Shown: piece after piece, positions 1-11,000 of the stretch
How the letters are laid out: every line of letters begins with the position of its first letter
Numbering within the stretch: position 1 is the stretch's first letter
Assembly (NCBI GenBank): GCA_039704465.1
Contig: JASFAU010000008.1
Span: 558,001-622,000, forward strand
Source of the DNA: Plasmodiophora brassicae
Lineage: Eukaryota > Endomyxa > Phytomyxea > Plasmodiophorida > Plasmodiophoridae
DNA length: 64,000 nt
Direction: 5' to 3'
Notes under the pieces: generated by a model
Database searches by the model: none
What the model was told of the DNA's origin: nothing
The model's input: only the letters and a program-made list of their open reading frames with translations
Made by a program: the position numbers and the translations under genes

Positions 1-1214
1 GTGCCGCAGGGGCCTAGGCAGTTGCGATGCGACAGGAAGAACGAATTTCTCAAAGTCGTCGCGATTCATGGCGAAAATGTCCACATATACAATAAGAGCG
101 TTCAGTGCAGAGGAGAGCGCTTGTCGCGCATCACCAATATGGGCATAATCGCAGCGGCGGCTCGGATCGGGGTTGGCATCAACCGCCAGAAGCATGGGTA
201 TCATCGTATGGTTGTGGACGTCGAGAAGAAGGTCTGATTCACGCTTGGCCATTTGGTCGACGGCAACATCGGCGTCTCCGAATACTGCCGATGCGTTCTT
301 GTCGATATCCCCAACGATCTCTCGCAAACCGATCGCACTGCCACCCGAGGCAACGGGGCCAAGCGAGATTCCGGCGGTCTCCATTTCCTGCATCAGTTGA
401 ACCTCGATCTCGGCAAACGGGTCGATATCGTCATCGTCGAGACGAGAAATTTCCGGTAGCGCAGGCCACGACCGCATGTCATCCAAATGCCGAAGACCCT
501 GCACGCAGGCAAACGCCCAAACGAGATGCCAGCGCGTCAGGTCATCCAACTCGGCGAAAGTCAAGATCGAGATCATGTGCTCCAAAGTCACCGAGCACAG
601 CCACGAGTCTCGATTGACATTGAACGACATCGGCGGAACAGGGTCTCGATAAGGGTTCACAAGGAGTGCAATTGGTCGGCCCAGCAGCGTCGATTTCGAC
701 AGGTGATGACAGTGGAGAAAGAACCTCAAAGCCGTATCGCTTGCCAGAACTTGTTCCGAGTAGAATCGCAGGCATCGGTCAGACAGATCGGATAGCAAAA
801 GTTGTTCGGCAAGGTTCGAGGTTGGCAGGAGGTAGTCTCGAGGTATCTCCACAATTCCGCAGTAAAGATACTGGAGCACGGTGACCACCGTCGTCACTTC
901 CTGGTCGGCGTGATAAACAACAGCGACGGCCGCAGCAGGACGCACAGCATCGGCATTCGCCACGAAATTCGACAGCGGTTCCATGACTGCATTCACCGGC
1001 GATAATCTCTCACGGTAGAACTGGCAGCGCGCTCGAAGGATGAGCGCGTGGGCATAGACGGGCGTTCGCTCCGGGCCGACCAGCAGGACGACATCTGCCG
1101 AGTCGCGGTCGTTCACCAGCGATGACAGGCACGCAGCGACGGATAGCGGGTCATTGACTGTGCAGTTTGACACTGCCACCGGGCCACTGGGTACTTCGCC
1201 ACGATCGGCCGGCA
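1..1214 (-). CDS. BTB/POZ domain protein, 3' end cut by window edge
   Basis: Reading the minus strand from about 1214 down to base 1 gives one uninterrupted frame of about 400 codons. Near the N-terminus it carries a BTB fold: DRDSADVVLLVG, then VYAHALILRARCQFYRERL, then TVVTVLQYLYCGIVEIP, followed by a BACK-like helical stretch (LLLSDLSDRCLRFYSEQVL). Such proteins usually act as Cullin-3 adaptors or scaffolds; which one cannot be told. The ATG at 1214 is the first in this frame after a stop. An alternative first exon in another frame (ATG at 1456, ending near 1183) could splice in just before the BTB domain through a 37-nt gap with GT/AG ends, which is shorter than the other introns here. 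The C-terminal domain lies outside the window. Confidence 0.75.
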
Positions 1215-1964
1215 TGCGTCTGCAGCTCCCGAGCGACGCCGGACACCAGAACAGCGAACTCCGGACAGGACAACGCGGCGCAATCCGCACAGTGAAACCC
1301 CAAAGTCAGGTAGGTAGTCATGCAGCCTTGCTGGTGCGCAGTCGTGCAGGCGCTACGCGTCCTCTTATGTATGACGAGCTTCGTCTTCTCACGGGACTGA
1401 TCTGTCGGAACCATCAAGGCATGCGTTTGAGAGATGCATCGTTCGCCCGCCGACAATGTCTGAGTTCATCTCATCCCCGATGTTTATCATCTGGGGTGCT
1501 TTCCCGCACCCACCGCCATCGACGTTTGTAGTTGACTTCCGGCATCACCGGTTTACCTGTTTGCGATAAGCAGTGCGATTTTCGACGACCCATAAAACGG
1601 CTGTGTTGGCTATTCTGGCACAGGGCTGCCAGTGCAACCGTCTCGTGATGCCGGTGTTGCCGAAACGCCGAATGTCGTCGAAGGCAAGTAATCGGCGGGC
1701 GGACTGGGACGAAAACAACCATGTATCGTCGTCCGGGCTGGCAATTCAACTGTATTCGCGCACCTTGGTGCTGCAGACACCAGCCCGCAAAGGGGGCCAA
1801 CGTCGCGGCGTCCTTGAGGCTGTTTCAAGAACTTGCGCCTCTTTTCCCGACGGCTAGTTTGTACCCAAGGGCTCAGGTATTGTACGACTAATAGGGCGCA
1901 GGATCGTCGTACGGTGTGGGTGACAGTACAAATTATACGAGTAGAAAGGCGGCAAAGGCCTACA
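1215..1964. other. Intergenic region between divergent BTB and CFAP299 genes
   Basis: No frame in this stretch resembles a known family. It separates the minus-strand BTB gene from the plus-strand CFAP299 gene, so it probably holds both promoters and possibly a short 5' exon of the BTB gene (minus strand, up to 1456). No clear TATA box or repeat was seen. Confidence 0.4.
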
Positions 1965-2914
1965 ATGGTGGTGAAGGCCTTCTCGTCGCGACAGGATCTG
2001 CAGGACGATGGGGCAAGCAGCAGCGTGGCTACCGATTTCAGTTGCTACGAGGACTACCTGGATGATCAGATCAAAGAGAAGGATGTTTTCTACCTGCAGG
2101 TTCGGCACGGCGCCGTCTCGATTAGATGGATGTTTAAAAAGCGCATGCAGGATATCAAACTGGCACGTGCTCTAGTCGAGCTAGGATACCGCGGCCGTGG
2201 TGACACGCTGAAGCGCACTGAGTTCCAGGCCCGGAAGCAGCAACTGGAACAGTCGAAGTTACCCGTACAGAAGTCTGGGAACATGTCGCTATGCTGTCTC
2301 GGAAAGGATGTATCGTCATTCCCGCTCCTGAAGGCGCTGGCCGAGCGCGAAGAGAATATCCGCAATGGAAAGCTCACTGTTAGTGATTTCAGGGATTTCA
2401 CGATCCAACCATAGGACTTAACCCATGTCGTCAGACAATTATCTTTATCCGAGATTACAACAGCCGTGGTCAGGAAATCAGCGGTTTCATTGACTACGCC
2501 GAACGTCTGAAGCACGAGGACTTCGCGCCATACTTTGAGCGCAAGAAGCGACTTCTGCCTCGAATGTCTGACCTCTCGTTCTACAACTGGGATACCCAGA
2601 CGTCGGTGTCCACTCCCAATTCGAACTTCCAGGTACACATCATCGTTGCGAGCAGGCTTACGGTCGTGTCTGACGTTACGCCAGGTGATAGCGGACAATC
2701 CAGGCGGCCTTCTTTTCAAGAACAATCGCGATCGTAAAGTCATAAGCGTGGATCCTAAAGTAAGTCCGATATCTGTATGCCCTTTGTAAAACAATCCAGT
2801 TGCGAACAGCCTGAATAGGGTTACACTGGCGACAATTCATCTCGTGTGGAAATTTCTACAAGCGAATACGTCCAAGTCGTCTTGTACGACCACCTGACGC
2901 GCCGGAAGAGTTAA
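1965..2914 (+). CDS. CFAP299: CFAP299 (C4orf22-type) cilia- and flagella-associated protein
   Basis: Five exons, 1965-2099, 2151-2378, 2435-2632, 2685-2759 and 2819-2914, join to 243 codons, close to the roughly 233 of animal CFAP299. All introns are 51-59 nt with GT/AG ends. Family landmarks appear in order: [99 protein letters not shown], and the C-terminal [14 protein letters not shown]. The family is found in organisms with motile cilia and is tied to flagellum or axoneme assembly, although its exact role is not settled. The ATG at 1965 is the last one before the conserved region; the frame stays open upstream without resemblance. Confidence 0.93.
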
Positions 2915-3051
2915 GCCTTAGCTCGGAACGGCATGTGCTCGTCGGTCAGTAATAAAAATGTCAACGGGTTCCACGTGAGATATTAGGTGACGTTCCAGTT
3001 CGATACGTTGAGAGCATCCGCTGCGGATTGCCCTCAAATGTGTCCCGCGCA

Positions 3052-3459
3052 ATGGCATACCGTGACCTTCAGCAGTACATCGACGGAAAGGCCACCAAGT
3101 GGAGCGGCGTCTCCTGGGGGGCATAACGTGCATTCACCAGCTCTCTACAGCTTCAGCTCGCGCATGTCGAACAGCGAAATGCAGCGGCGTTTGCTGGTAA
3201 TTATCGCCTGCAATGGCACATTATTCTCTGGAATTTATATATGTTGCTACTTGTTGTCAGTTCGCCGCTTTCAAAAGTCGAGGTCATCGAAACGAATACG
3301 AAACCTGTCCGAACTCCGATCCGCTGCGTGGACAACGAGGATCTGCGACGGTGGCATGTCCGATCCAGGAACAGAAGGGATGCCGACGATGTTGCCAGGA
3401 ACCTTTGCTATCGGTATCAGAGGCAATGCGTGCCGTGCCCTTCGGCAAGCGGACGTTAG
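3052..3459 (+). CDS. Possible small spliced gene, unrecognised
   Basis: Between CFAP299 and the KCTD-like gene there is protein-like sequence in more than one frame. An ATG at 3052 opens MAYRDLQQYIDGKATKWSG, and a GT at about 3106 with an AG at about 3151 would continue as LQLAHVEQRNAAAFAGNYRLQ. Beyond about 3240 another frame continues to about 3459. I could not match it to a family, and the exon structure is unresolved. It could be a small real gene or chance open sequence. Confidence 0.28.
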
Positions 3460-3488
3460 CCGAGAGCAGTGGGTTTGCGCAACCATAC

Positions 3489-4032
3489 TTACTTGGAAGC
3501 GCGCGAGTCGATGAGTCTTCCGAGCTCCTCTATCAACGGTGCAATATTAAAGTACCGCGCCTCCTCCAAGAGCGCTCGGTACAAGAACAGGTATTCTGGC
3601 CCTTCCGGTACTGTGAAGCAACAAGATCTGACGTGGGTTCGAGTTGCTTGACGTGGTCTGGCTGTCGTACCGTTGAGCTGTCGGGTTCTCATGTAGTTCA
3701 GGATGAATCGAAAAAGCTTTGCATCGCGATCGATGAATAATGCCTCCTCAAGGTCGACCTTGAATCTGCCAGACAGCTGATGCGCGAAGTATGTGTCTGT
3801 GAAAGGATGATGAACACACCAAAGCAGCGACATGCGTGAGAGCAAGCGAACCAGAAATATCAGTCAGAGTCGACACCCTCGTCTCGAATCGCTCGCCGCC
3901 AACGTTCAGACGAACGATGGCGTCCCGATCGAGGTTCCCGGTCCCCGGGTCGAGTGTCGCCCTGAAATCATCCAGCGGCAGCGTTGCCGGCCGCGTGTAC
4001 GTCGCCATCGTCATTCCCGGCGACGTGTCCAC
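3489..4032 (-). CDS. KCTD-like (T1-type BTB) protein
   Basis: Three minus-strand exons, 4032-3852, 3796-3671 and 3610-3489, give 142 codons with introns of 55 and 60 nt. The protein is almost only a T1/BTB fold: VRLNVGGERFETRVSTLTD, then TYFAHQLSGRF, ALFIDRDAKLFRFILNYMRTRQL, and EYLFLYRALLEEARYFNIAPLIEEL. This is the tetramerisation fold of KCTD proteins and voltage-gated potassium channels. No membrane segment follows, so it is a KCTD-type adaptor rather than a channel. KCTD proteins often link Cullin-3 to substrates or bind G-protein beta-gamma subunits; neither role can be assigned here. A second ATG six codons downstream is possible. Confidence 0.85.
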
Positions 4033-4287
4033 GACCGAACCCTCCCCTCAACCGTCGCAGTGAACTGCACAGAGCGCACTGCCCCAGCCCGACACGAATG
4101 GGGCGCGCGCGTCACACAACTGCACTCAGCTACACTATCCCGTTTCCAGATCGCTCTAGACTACCCAAGTCGAACTGCAGCCGCTCGTGACGCCGCGCGT
4201 ACGATCGAGCGGCTCGCTGCATTGATATCCGCGGGTGCCATCACAGGCCGCCGAGCATCTTGGCAATGGTGTTAGTGTAGAGTCAAC

Positions 4288-6117
4288 CTAGAGGTTGCGG
4301 AAGTCGCCGTTGGTGAAGGACGTGATCAGGGCCAGTGCCGCTGCAGGTTGGTCCATAGGAACCTGTAACGAACAGGGATCAGAATCAGTTCGACAGTTGC
4401 AGGCGGCCAGCGACCATGTGTCCGGCATCTTTCACGACGAGAAAGGTAAACGGGCCTTCGCCCTTGATGATGCCGGAATCGACGCCGTTGGCGACCCAGG
4501 GTGAGAACTGTTTCTGCTTGTATGCATCGGATCGACTAACGGGCATTGTGAATCAGATGCCGCTCCATAGGTCAATCATTCGCCTGCGTTTCTAACCTCC
4601 ACCGCAGTTGCTCAGCCAAGTGCATGCCGCCAACGTAGTTGCAAATCAGGTCCTGGTCGCCGTAGAAGATCAAGGTTGGAAGTCCTACGCCTAGGTCAGT
4701 CCTGTCGAAATGTCATTTGCGCATGACATCGCGATGACCGCGTTCAAGCAGGCTGGAGAGTAGAGAGCCCCCCGATGACACCCAAGCATCTGTAGGAGGC
4801 AGAGTTGTCGTCCGGCATTCTTTCCATGCCTGTGCTTGCGAGCTAACACCAAGCGACGCCATGACGCTAGGTTGATTCAGCAGTTTCTCAAGGAGAGAGA
4901 AGTCATAGCAGAGCGGTTGAGGGTTGCACTAATTCGGCCTTTCAGCATTTCTTCAACTCGGATTAACATCGCCCGTACCTGTTTCCTGATATCGTACAGG
5001 TTCACATTGCCGACCATCGACATCAGCTGTGTGCGCGATCATTGATTGGTTCACATTCCAGATTGAGGTCGAATCCGTTACATGCGGTAGGATGGACTGG
5101 CAGGCTTGGAATGCCTCTGGTGACTGAGCTCGCATTAAGCTATAGCACTGCTGCGTAGCGTCTTGCATCTCGCTGATCTGCCTCGGGTCTGTCAGTAGGT
5201 TCGTCATCGTCGCGTAGGTGACGTAGTCGCTGTACTGGACGGATGCATCCACAAGACCGTCACCTATGGCGATACCGGCCAGCGCTATCTTGGGCCCTTG
5301 GTTTGCACTGTTACCCTGTTCCAAACGGTCACAGTCCGTTCTGTTGGTCGTCCCGGACTCGAGGTTGCCTGTAGGATTCGGTCTGCAATGAAGGGCTGCC
5401 GAAATGCGTTAGACACTGATATACAGCTTGAAGCGTTGACACTTACGATGAAGATTCCAGCATAGCTTTCTCCTGTAATGAAAAATGGCAGCGACGAATA
5501 CTGGGGGAATTGGACCAACAGTCCTTGCAGGAATTCGTACATATTATCAGCCTGTTTGCAATAATCAGACGTGATTCGCGTCAATCGCAACAAGTTCTAC
5601 AAGTTGTTGTTCGGTGCGAACGTTATCGTTGGCGCTTGTCGCGTACGAGTATCCGGTCCCAACCTGGTGACGTTTCGCTTAGTCGTATCACGGCAAGATG
5701 GAAACGTCGTACCGGTTGGTCAACGAAAACGATGGTCGCCTGGTTGTTCCACGAGTAGGGATTCTCGATAGCGTTGCCATTGCTGTCCAATCGATACGGA
5801 CCGCTCTCGTAGAAGATGGCCATCTCCGAGGAGCAGCTTGGTCCACCGGTCAGCCAGAGGATCAATGGATCCGATGATGGTGAGCGCCGTGATTCGAACA
5901 ACCAGAAGAATATGTGACCGCCTATGTCGAAGTCTCAGACACCTCATCGTCGCTAGCAGTCTAACGAGGCTAGCGAACCGCTGTCTGTGGCCCTGTCTAC
6001 AGTGATGTAGCCTGAATGCTGCGCAACGCGTTCTGGTCCCCATCCTGAATTCGCAGGAGGCGCCCGAGAGGACACTAGAGCGGCGACCAGCAACCCGACC
6101 AGGACTTTCACCGCCAT
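4288..6117 (-). CDS. Serine carboxypeptidase (peptidase family S10)
   Basis: This multi-exon minus-strand gene begins with a signal peptide (MAVKVLVGLLVAALVSS; ATG at 6117, or in frame at 6138). Landmarks of S10 peptidases follow: HSGYITVD, HIFFWLFESR, DPLILWLTGGPSCSS, WNNQATIVFVDQPVGTGYSYA, the nucleophile motif FFITGESYAG near 5470, IAIGDGLVDA, VNLYDIRKQ, LPTLIFYGDQDLICNY with the catalytic Asp near 4670, and DAGHMVPMDQP with the catalytic His near 4400. All three catalytic residues are present, so the enzyme should be active, removing C-terminal residues in a lysosome or vacuole or outside the cell. The usual GGPGCSS reads GGPSCSS here. Introns are about 50-70 nt. Confidence 0.92.
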
Positions 6118-6357
6118 CCTGTCTAAACTAACAGACAAGTAGAATGGAACACGACGACATCTAATGGAACTCCAGGCGTTTGGGGAGGCGCTTCTCCCTT
6201 AAAGGTCCCGATCCTGTGCCTTACAGCTACATATGTGTCACATAGCCGCACAACGTTTCTTCGGTGGCAGCGGCAGGCATTCTGAGACGAGCAGCTGGCT
6301 GTGAATATCGCTGGGATATTCATGTACGTGGGGATAAATCGTAAACGGGTTGTTGAT

Positions 6358-7554
6358 TCAAATTTTGGCGACGACGATGGCTGTGGCGTAGAACCTCCCG
6401 TCAGCGCCTTCTGCGGTAGAGCAACCGACACCGAACATGTCCGGTCGCATCAGCAACGTTTTGTGCTCGATCGACCCCATCCATCGGTCCACAGCGCGTT
6501 TCGCAGGTCCGTTTGGTGCGTTCAGCACATCGTCGGCAACGACACATTCCCCGACGCCAACTGCATCACTTGGGACACCATCAAATCTGCCCGACCGCAT
6601 CAGCTACTATACCGGAGGTGACAGAACTCACAACATCACCTACCGATACGACCAGAAACCGTCATGGCTTGCAACCTGAGAGGCGGCCATGTACGCTGAG
6701 TGCTTCGCGGCAAGCTGGACAAGCGTGGCGTTGCTGGTCAGTGCTGGCGCGCCGTTGGCGGCACGTTCCTGAAACCTGATTTCAGTCGAAGGTCGTTACC
6801 GGACGCTGCATGCCCAAACCTGGTTGAGCGCTTCAAGGCACAAGCCGTCGTTCTGCGGCTTGGCGTTGTCAAACGACGAAAAGGTTGGCGCCAGGGTAGG
6901 TGCCTGTGGTGCGTTCGGGTCGACTTTCTGGATACCGCCATGCCCGGACGGGCTGTTCATGTTGGACATCGTCGCCGGCATGCTCGGTTCATCCACTTGC
7001 AGGGTGACGAAAGGAGCCTCATCGATCTCCTCTTCGTCTTCGTCCTCATCTTCGTCATCCAGTGCCATAAATTCTGGACCATCATCTTCTTCGTCGTCGG
7101 CATAGTCCTCGTCTTCCTCATCGTCGAAGTTCTCGCCATCGTCGTCATACTCTTCACCTTCATCTTCGTCGAGCATCAGGTCGTCATCACTGCCGAACAA
7201 GGGCACCTGAAGCACAGTGAATTCAACGGGGCCATGCGCGTCACTGGATGCGACGTCGCTTGATTGGAAGACTGGAGCAGTGTCGTTCGGAGCGAAGTCA
7301 TCACCTCCGGGAGCGACAGCAAATGTCTCACTGCTTGGCGGAGCGGGCGTTTCGCCGACAACCGGGCCTGCCTCCGGCTCGCTTAACGGGACGGTAACCG
7401 GGGATGGACTCTCGCCAGAGGGATCGACCTGTTCGAAGAAAGTGTCCATGTCCTTGGTTGGGTCGGTCACCGTCGAGGGCACATCCTGCTGGGCAGCAGT
7501 CATCGTCAGACCAAGAGCGACGAGCGCCAGGAGGGATAGCCGTCGCATCGTCAA
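6358..7554 (-). CDS. Secreted acidic CAP (SCP/PR-1-like) domain protein
   Basis: Exons 7554-6820, 6768-6644 and 6586-6358 join to 362 codons. The N-terminus is a signal peptide (MTMRRLSLLALVALGLTMTAAQ). A long linker follows, rich in Pro, Ser and Thr and then very acidic, with runs of Asp and Glu around residues 120-180. The C-terminal 130 residues form a CAP domain: LNQERAANGAPALTSNATLVQ, KHSAYMAASQVASHDG, VGVGECVV, AVDRWMGSIEHKTLLMRPDM and FGVGCSTAEGADGRFYATAIV. The spacing resembles the bacterial and protist CAP type more than cysteine-rich plant PR-1. CAP proteins are secreted and some bind sterols. The role of the acidic linker is unknown; calcium or wall binding is a guess. Confidence 0.85.
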
Positions 7555-7609
7555 CCAGGTTGAGGATTACAGCGCGTCTGCGATGGATTAGAGTTAAGTA
7601 TATGACCTC

Positions 7610-8008
7610 GAATGAATTTGCGACATGGGCAACATGACTCTCCGTTGCGTCATCACTGGACTCAATCGAGTGCGTACTCGCTACCGCATGAGTCATCCGC
7701 TCACCTTCAGAGTCAAAATCTTGACGTAGACCCGAGTCATCAAAGAACAGCGGCCATGATGGAATGAAACGGTCCTGGAGGTCATTTTTGTGGACTTCCC
7801 AGGAAGAGTGAAGACCGGCCTCGACGTCGAACTGCAGGCGGTGCCTGCGCAGCCAGGACCGCGACGACATGAGGGAGAGCAGGCAATGCTCGTATGTCTT
7901 GCGCAGGTGCGACTGGAGCGCGATGCCCCACCTGGTGGGCTTCCACGCAGCTGCAGCGCGAACGATCAAGCGATAGAAATGGATGAAGGGCACCGGCCCG
8001 GAAAACAT
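7610..8008 (-). CDS. Unrecognised ORF, weakly LYR-like start
   Basis: A minus-strand frame opens with ATG at 8008 (MFSGPVPFIHFYRLIVRAAAAW) and stays open past 7610 into the CAP gene's first exon, where it must be a shadow. The start, with FYRLIVRAAAAW followed by basic helical sequence, faintly recalls LYR-motif mitochondrial proteins, but the match is too weak to name. A splice site or stop in another frame near 7600 would be needed to end the protein before the CAP gene. It may not be real. Confidence 0.3.
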
Positions 8009-8061
8009 GCTGCTTCTTCTTCACCTTCATACCAAGGCAGTCGCGTTCCAGACCGCAATGA

Positions 8062-11000
8062 TTGTTAGTCAGATCACACAGTTCTTGTAAACAGAGCACG
8101 TCAGAATGTGTCCTACCGGAGCACACTACGGACAATGCCACCTCGCGTACTGGTCAGAGGCACCGCCCTGGTTACCATACGGGTACCGTACCTCTTTCCC
8201 CTTCGCCACTCTCTTTCCTGCTTGGACTTCAGCCATCTCGGATTTTGTCGGCGCAGCGTGGTGTGATTTTTGGCTGGCTTCAGACAGAACGTATCCTGCG
8301 TGCAGTGATGAGTGCCCGACTGGTCCCGCGCGTCAATCACATGGAGGGTAGTGATGGTGACGATGGCGAATGCGTGATTGCAATACTGGACACCGGTATC
8401 GGACTGTTGGACACGGAATGCCGAAGATCTGAAATGAGCAGGGGTGGACCCGAGCGCACAGGGCCTTCAAGTCACATCTCGGAACCGTCCTAAAATCATT
8501 GGTCTGTTCATGAATAGTTGTACATTTATGGGTCGTTTACTGTGGATACAGATCTGGTTGACTGCACGGGTGCTGGCGATATTCGTATGGCAGAGGTGGA
8601 GCCTCGCGAACCCGAACCCGGCTTCGGGTTTGTTGTCACGGGAGGCACTGGGCGCGATCTCAAAATCCCTAAAGAATGGGGGCACCTTGGAGCGAAAAGT
8701 ACCGCGCTCCTTACCCCATGATTGGATCCGTGTGGCTAACAATTATTCAGAATTCCGAGTGGGTTTCGTGCATGCCTATTCATTGTTCCCTAAGTCCTTG
8801 GTCGGCGAGCATAGAAGCAAACGGTTCGAATCTTTCGAAAAAGTCAACCGGGATGCCGAGATGCGGCTTTCGAAGGAAGGACAAGAGATTACGGTTTGTA
8901 GTTGTTTATCTTCTGTTACGAGCGGACTGTAAATTATATACTAGAATCGTAAAGATCGGAACGACGATGACTTCCTGTCTGCTGATTACGAGCTCCGTCT
9001 CAAGGAGTATGTTACTCGCCTATCGAAGTCACACCAGTACTAAGAATATTTCTGTAGACTCCAATCCATGACGGAGAAGTACTCTAACCTTGACGTTGGA
9101 CCTGTCTTCGACGCCATCATGTTTGTTGATGCCGAAGGTAGATCTGCATAGACATATCGGAGCATCGAACATGATGGCATCGTCGACTAGGGTTCTGGAG
9201 AATTGCTCTTGATAAGTCGTGCTGTGGAGATCTTACTTCGTCAGTCCTGATGAAAGAATACCGATTCGACCGAGAGTTTGGGACGTTCGGTTCAGAGCTT
9301 CTGACGTACTCGTTCAATGTGTAGGTGGTGACATTCTTCGTCATTACGTCTAGCTAAGTGGTTGTCGTCCGCGTAGGTATGACGATGGCGATACTCTGTC
9401 TGTTGTCACGACTTCAGGTGCGCATGGCACCCACGTTGCTGGCATCTGTGCAGCCCATTTCCCGGACAATCCACACCTTGATGGGATAAACCCGGCTGCC
9501 TCAATAATATCCTTTAAGATTGGTGACACACGACTAGGTATGCCTTTTCGATGATTGATGTGATGCGTTTGCCGTAACATAGTTGTTGTTTCAGGATCGA
9601 TGGAGACTAGTGCGGCATTGATGCGAGCGTTCACCGCCTGCATTAATCAGAGCAATCCTAAAGTTGACATTGTTAACATGTCGTATGGAGAGCCGACAAG
9701 CATGCCCAACAAAGGTCGAATTATCGACTTACTTCGGGAGATGGTCAATCAGCACAAGGTTGAGACTCTCTGCTTTCTGGCTCCTTTTATTCGTTCCTAA
9801 CCACGATATTTGTGCAGATAATATTCGTCGGATCTGCCGGCAACGCAGGCCCTGCGCTCTCAACAGTCGGTGCTCCAGGTGGAACCACTGATAGCGCCAT
9901 ATCAGTAGGTGCATACGTATCGCCTGAAATGGCAGAACAGGTCCGCGGCTCCCCTGCGCTCTGTCATCTTTGATTTGAGCTTGAATACTGCATGCTAGCT
10001 CTACTCTTCTCGAGAAAGCATGCCTCAGGCTCAACAGACAACTTGGTCATCCCGTGGACCTTGTTTCGACGGAGGGCGAGGAGTTTCCATATCCGCTCCT
10101 GGTGCTGCGATCGCACCTGTACCAGCATGGACGCTAAACTGCAAGCAGCTGATGAACGGTACGTGGCTAAGCAGTTCTTACGATTCTTTTCCAACGATTG
10201 AGCACAGGCACCTCCATGTCAAGTCCCAACGCAGCTGGCGGGATTTCTTTACTTGTATCCAGACTGAGAAAAGAAGGCATCCCCATCACTCCTGTCCGAA
10301 TTCGAAGAGCTCTGGAGAATACTGCAACCCCTGTTGCTGATGTTGACCCACTTACTCTTGGTCACGGTCTCATCAACATACAAGGTGCTTTCAACACACT
10401 TCTTACGGTCGCAACGTTGGAATGTCCCTGCGTCAACTCTCTGGTTCTGATCTTCTTTGATTTTGTAGCGGCGTGATGATCCATTTGCCGATATTTCCTT
10501 CGAAGTCCGGGTGGATAAGAAATTCCGAGGTATCCTTCTTCGTGAACCTTATCAGTTCGAGGTCGCTCTTACCGGCCATGCATTTTGACTGTCGGGCACT
10601 GTTGAATGTATGGATCTTCTAGGCGCCCGCCTGTCACTCTGTGAGAATCACGCCTAAAATTTCTGACGACGACGACAACGTTGCGAAATCGAAGCTCGAA
10701 CTCCACCTTGCTTTGCATTGCGACTCGCCTTGGGTGACCTTCCCGTCAACTATTGTCGTCTGCAACGACGTATGCCGTCGTTTCAATCATCCGGGTCTGC
10801 CGTTCTGAACAGTCTCCTAGGGACGTACTTTTTCGGTGTCTGTGGATGCATCTGCTCTTGAGCATGGGCGGAATCACTACACGGAGATCTATGCCACAGA
10901 TAGATGCGATGATTACGTGTTGTTCCGCATCCCGGTATCGGTCATAAAGCCAGTTGTCTCGGACGCTGCAATCGTTGAACAGAATAATCTGGAGTTTCAT

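Noticed and set aside
105..617. Plus-strand frame of 170 codons at the left edge
   Set aside because: It is antisense to the BTB gene, has an Arg-rich shadow composition, and matches nothing.
6957..7163. Lys/Met/Thr-rich minus frame and Ser-rich plus frame over the acidic tract
   Set aside because: They are shadows of the Asp/Glu codon runs in the CAP protein.
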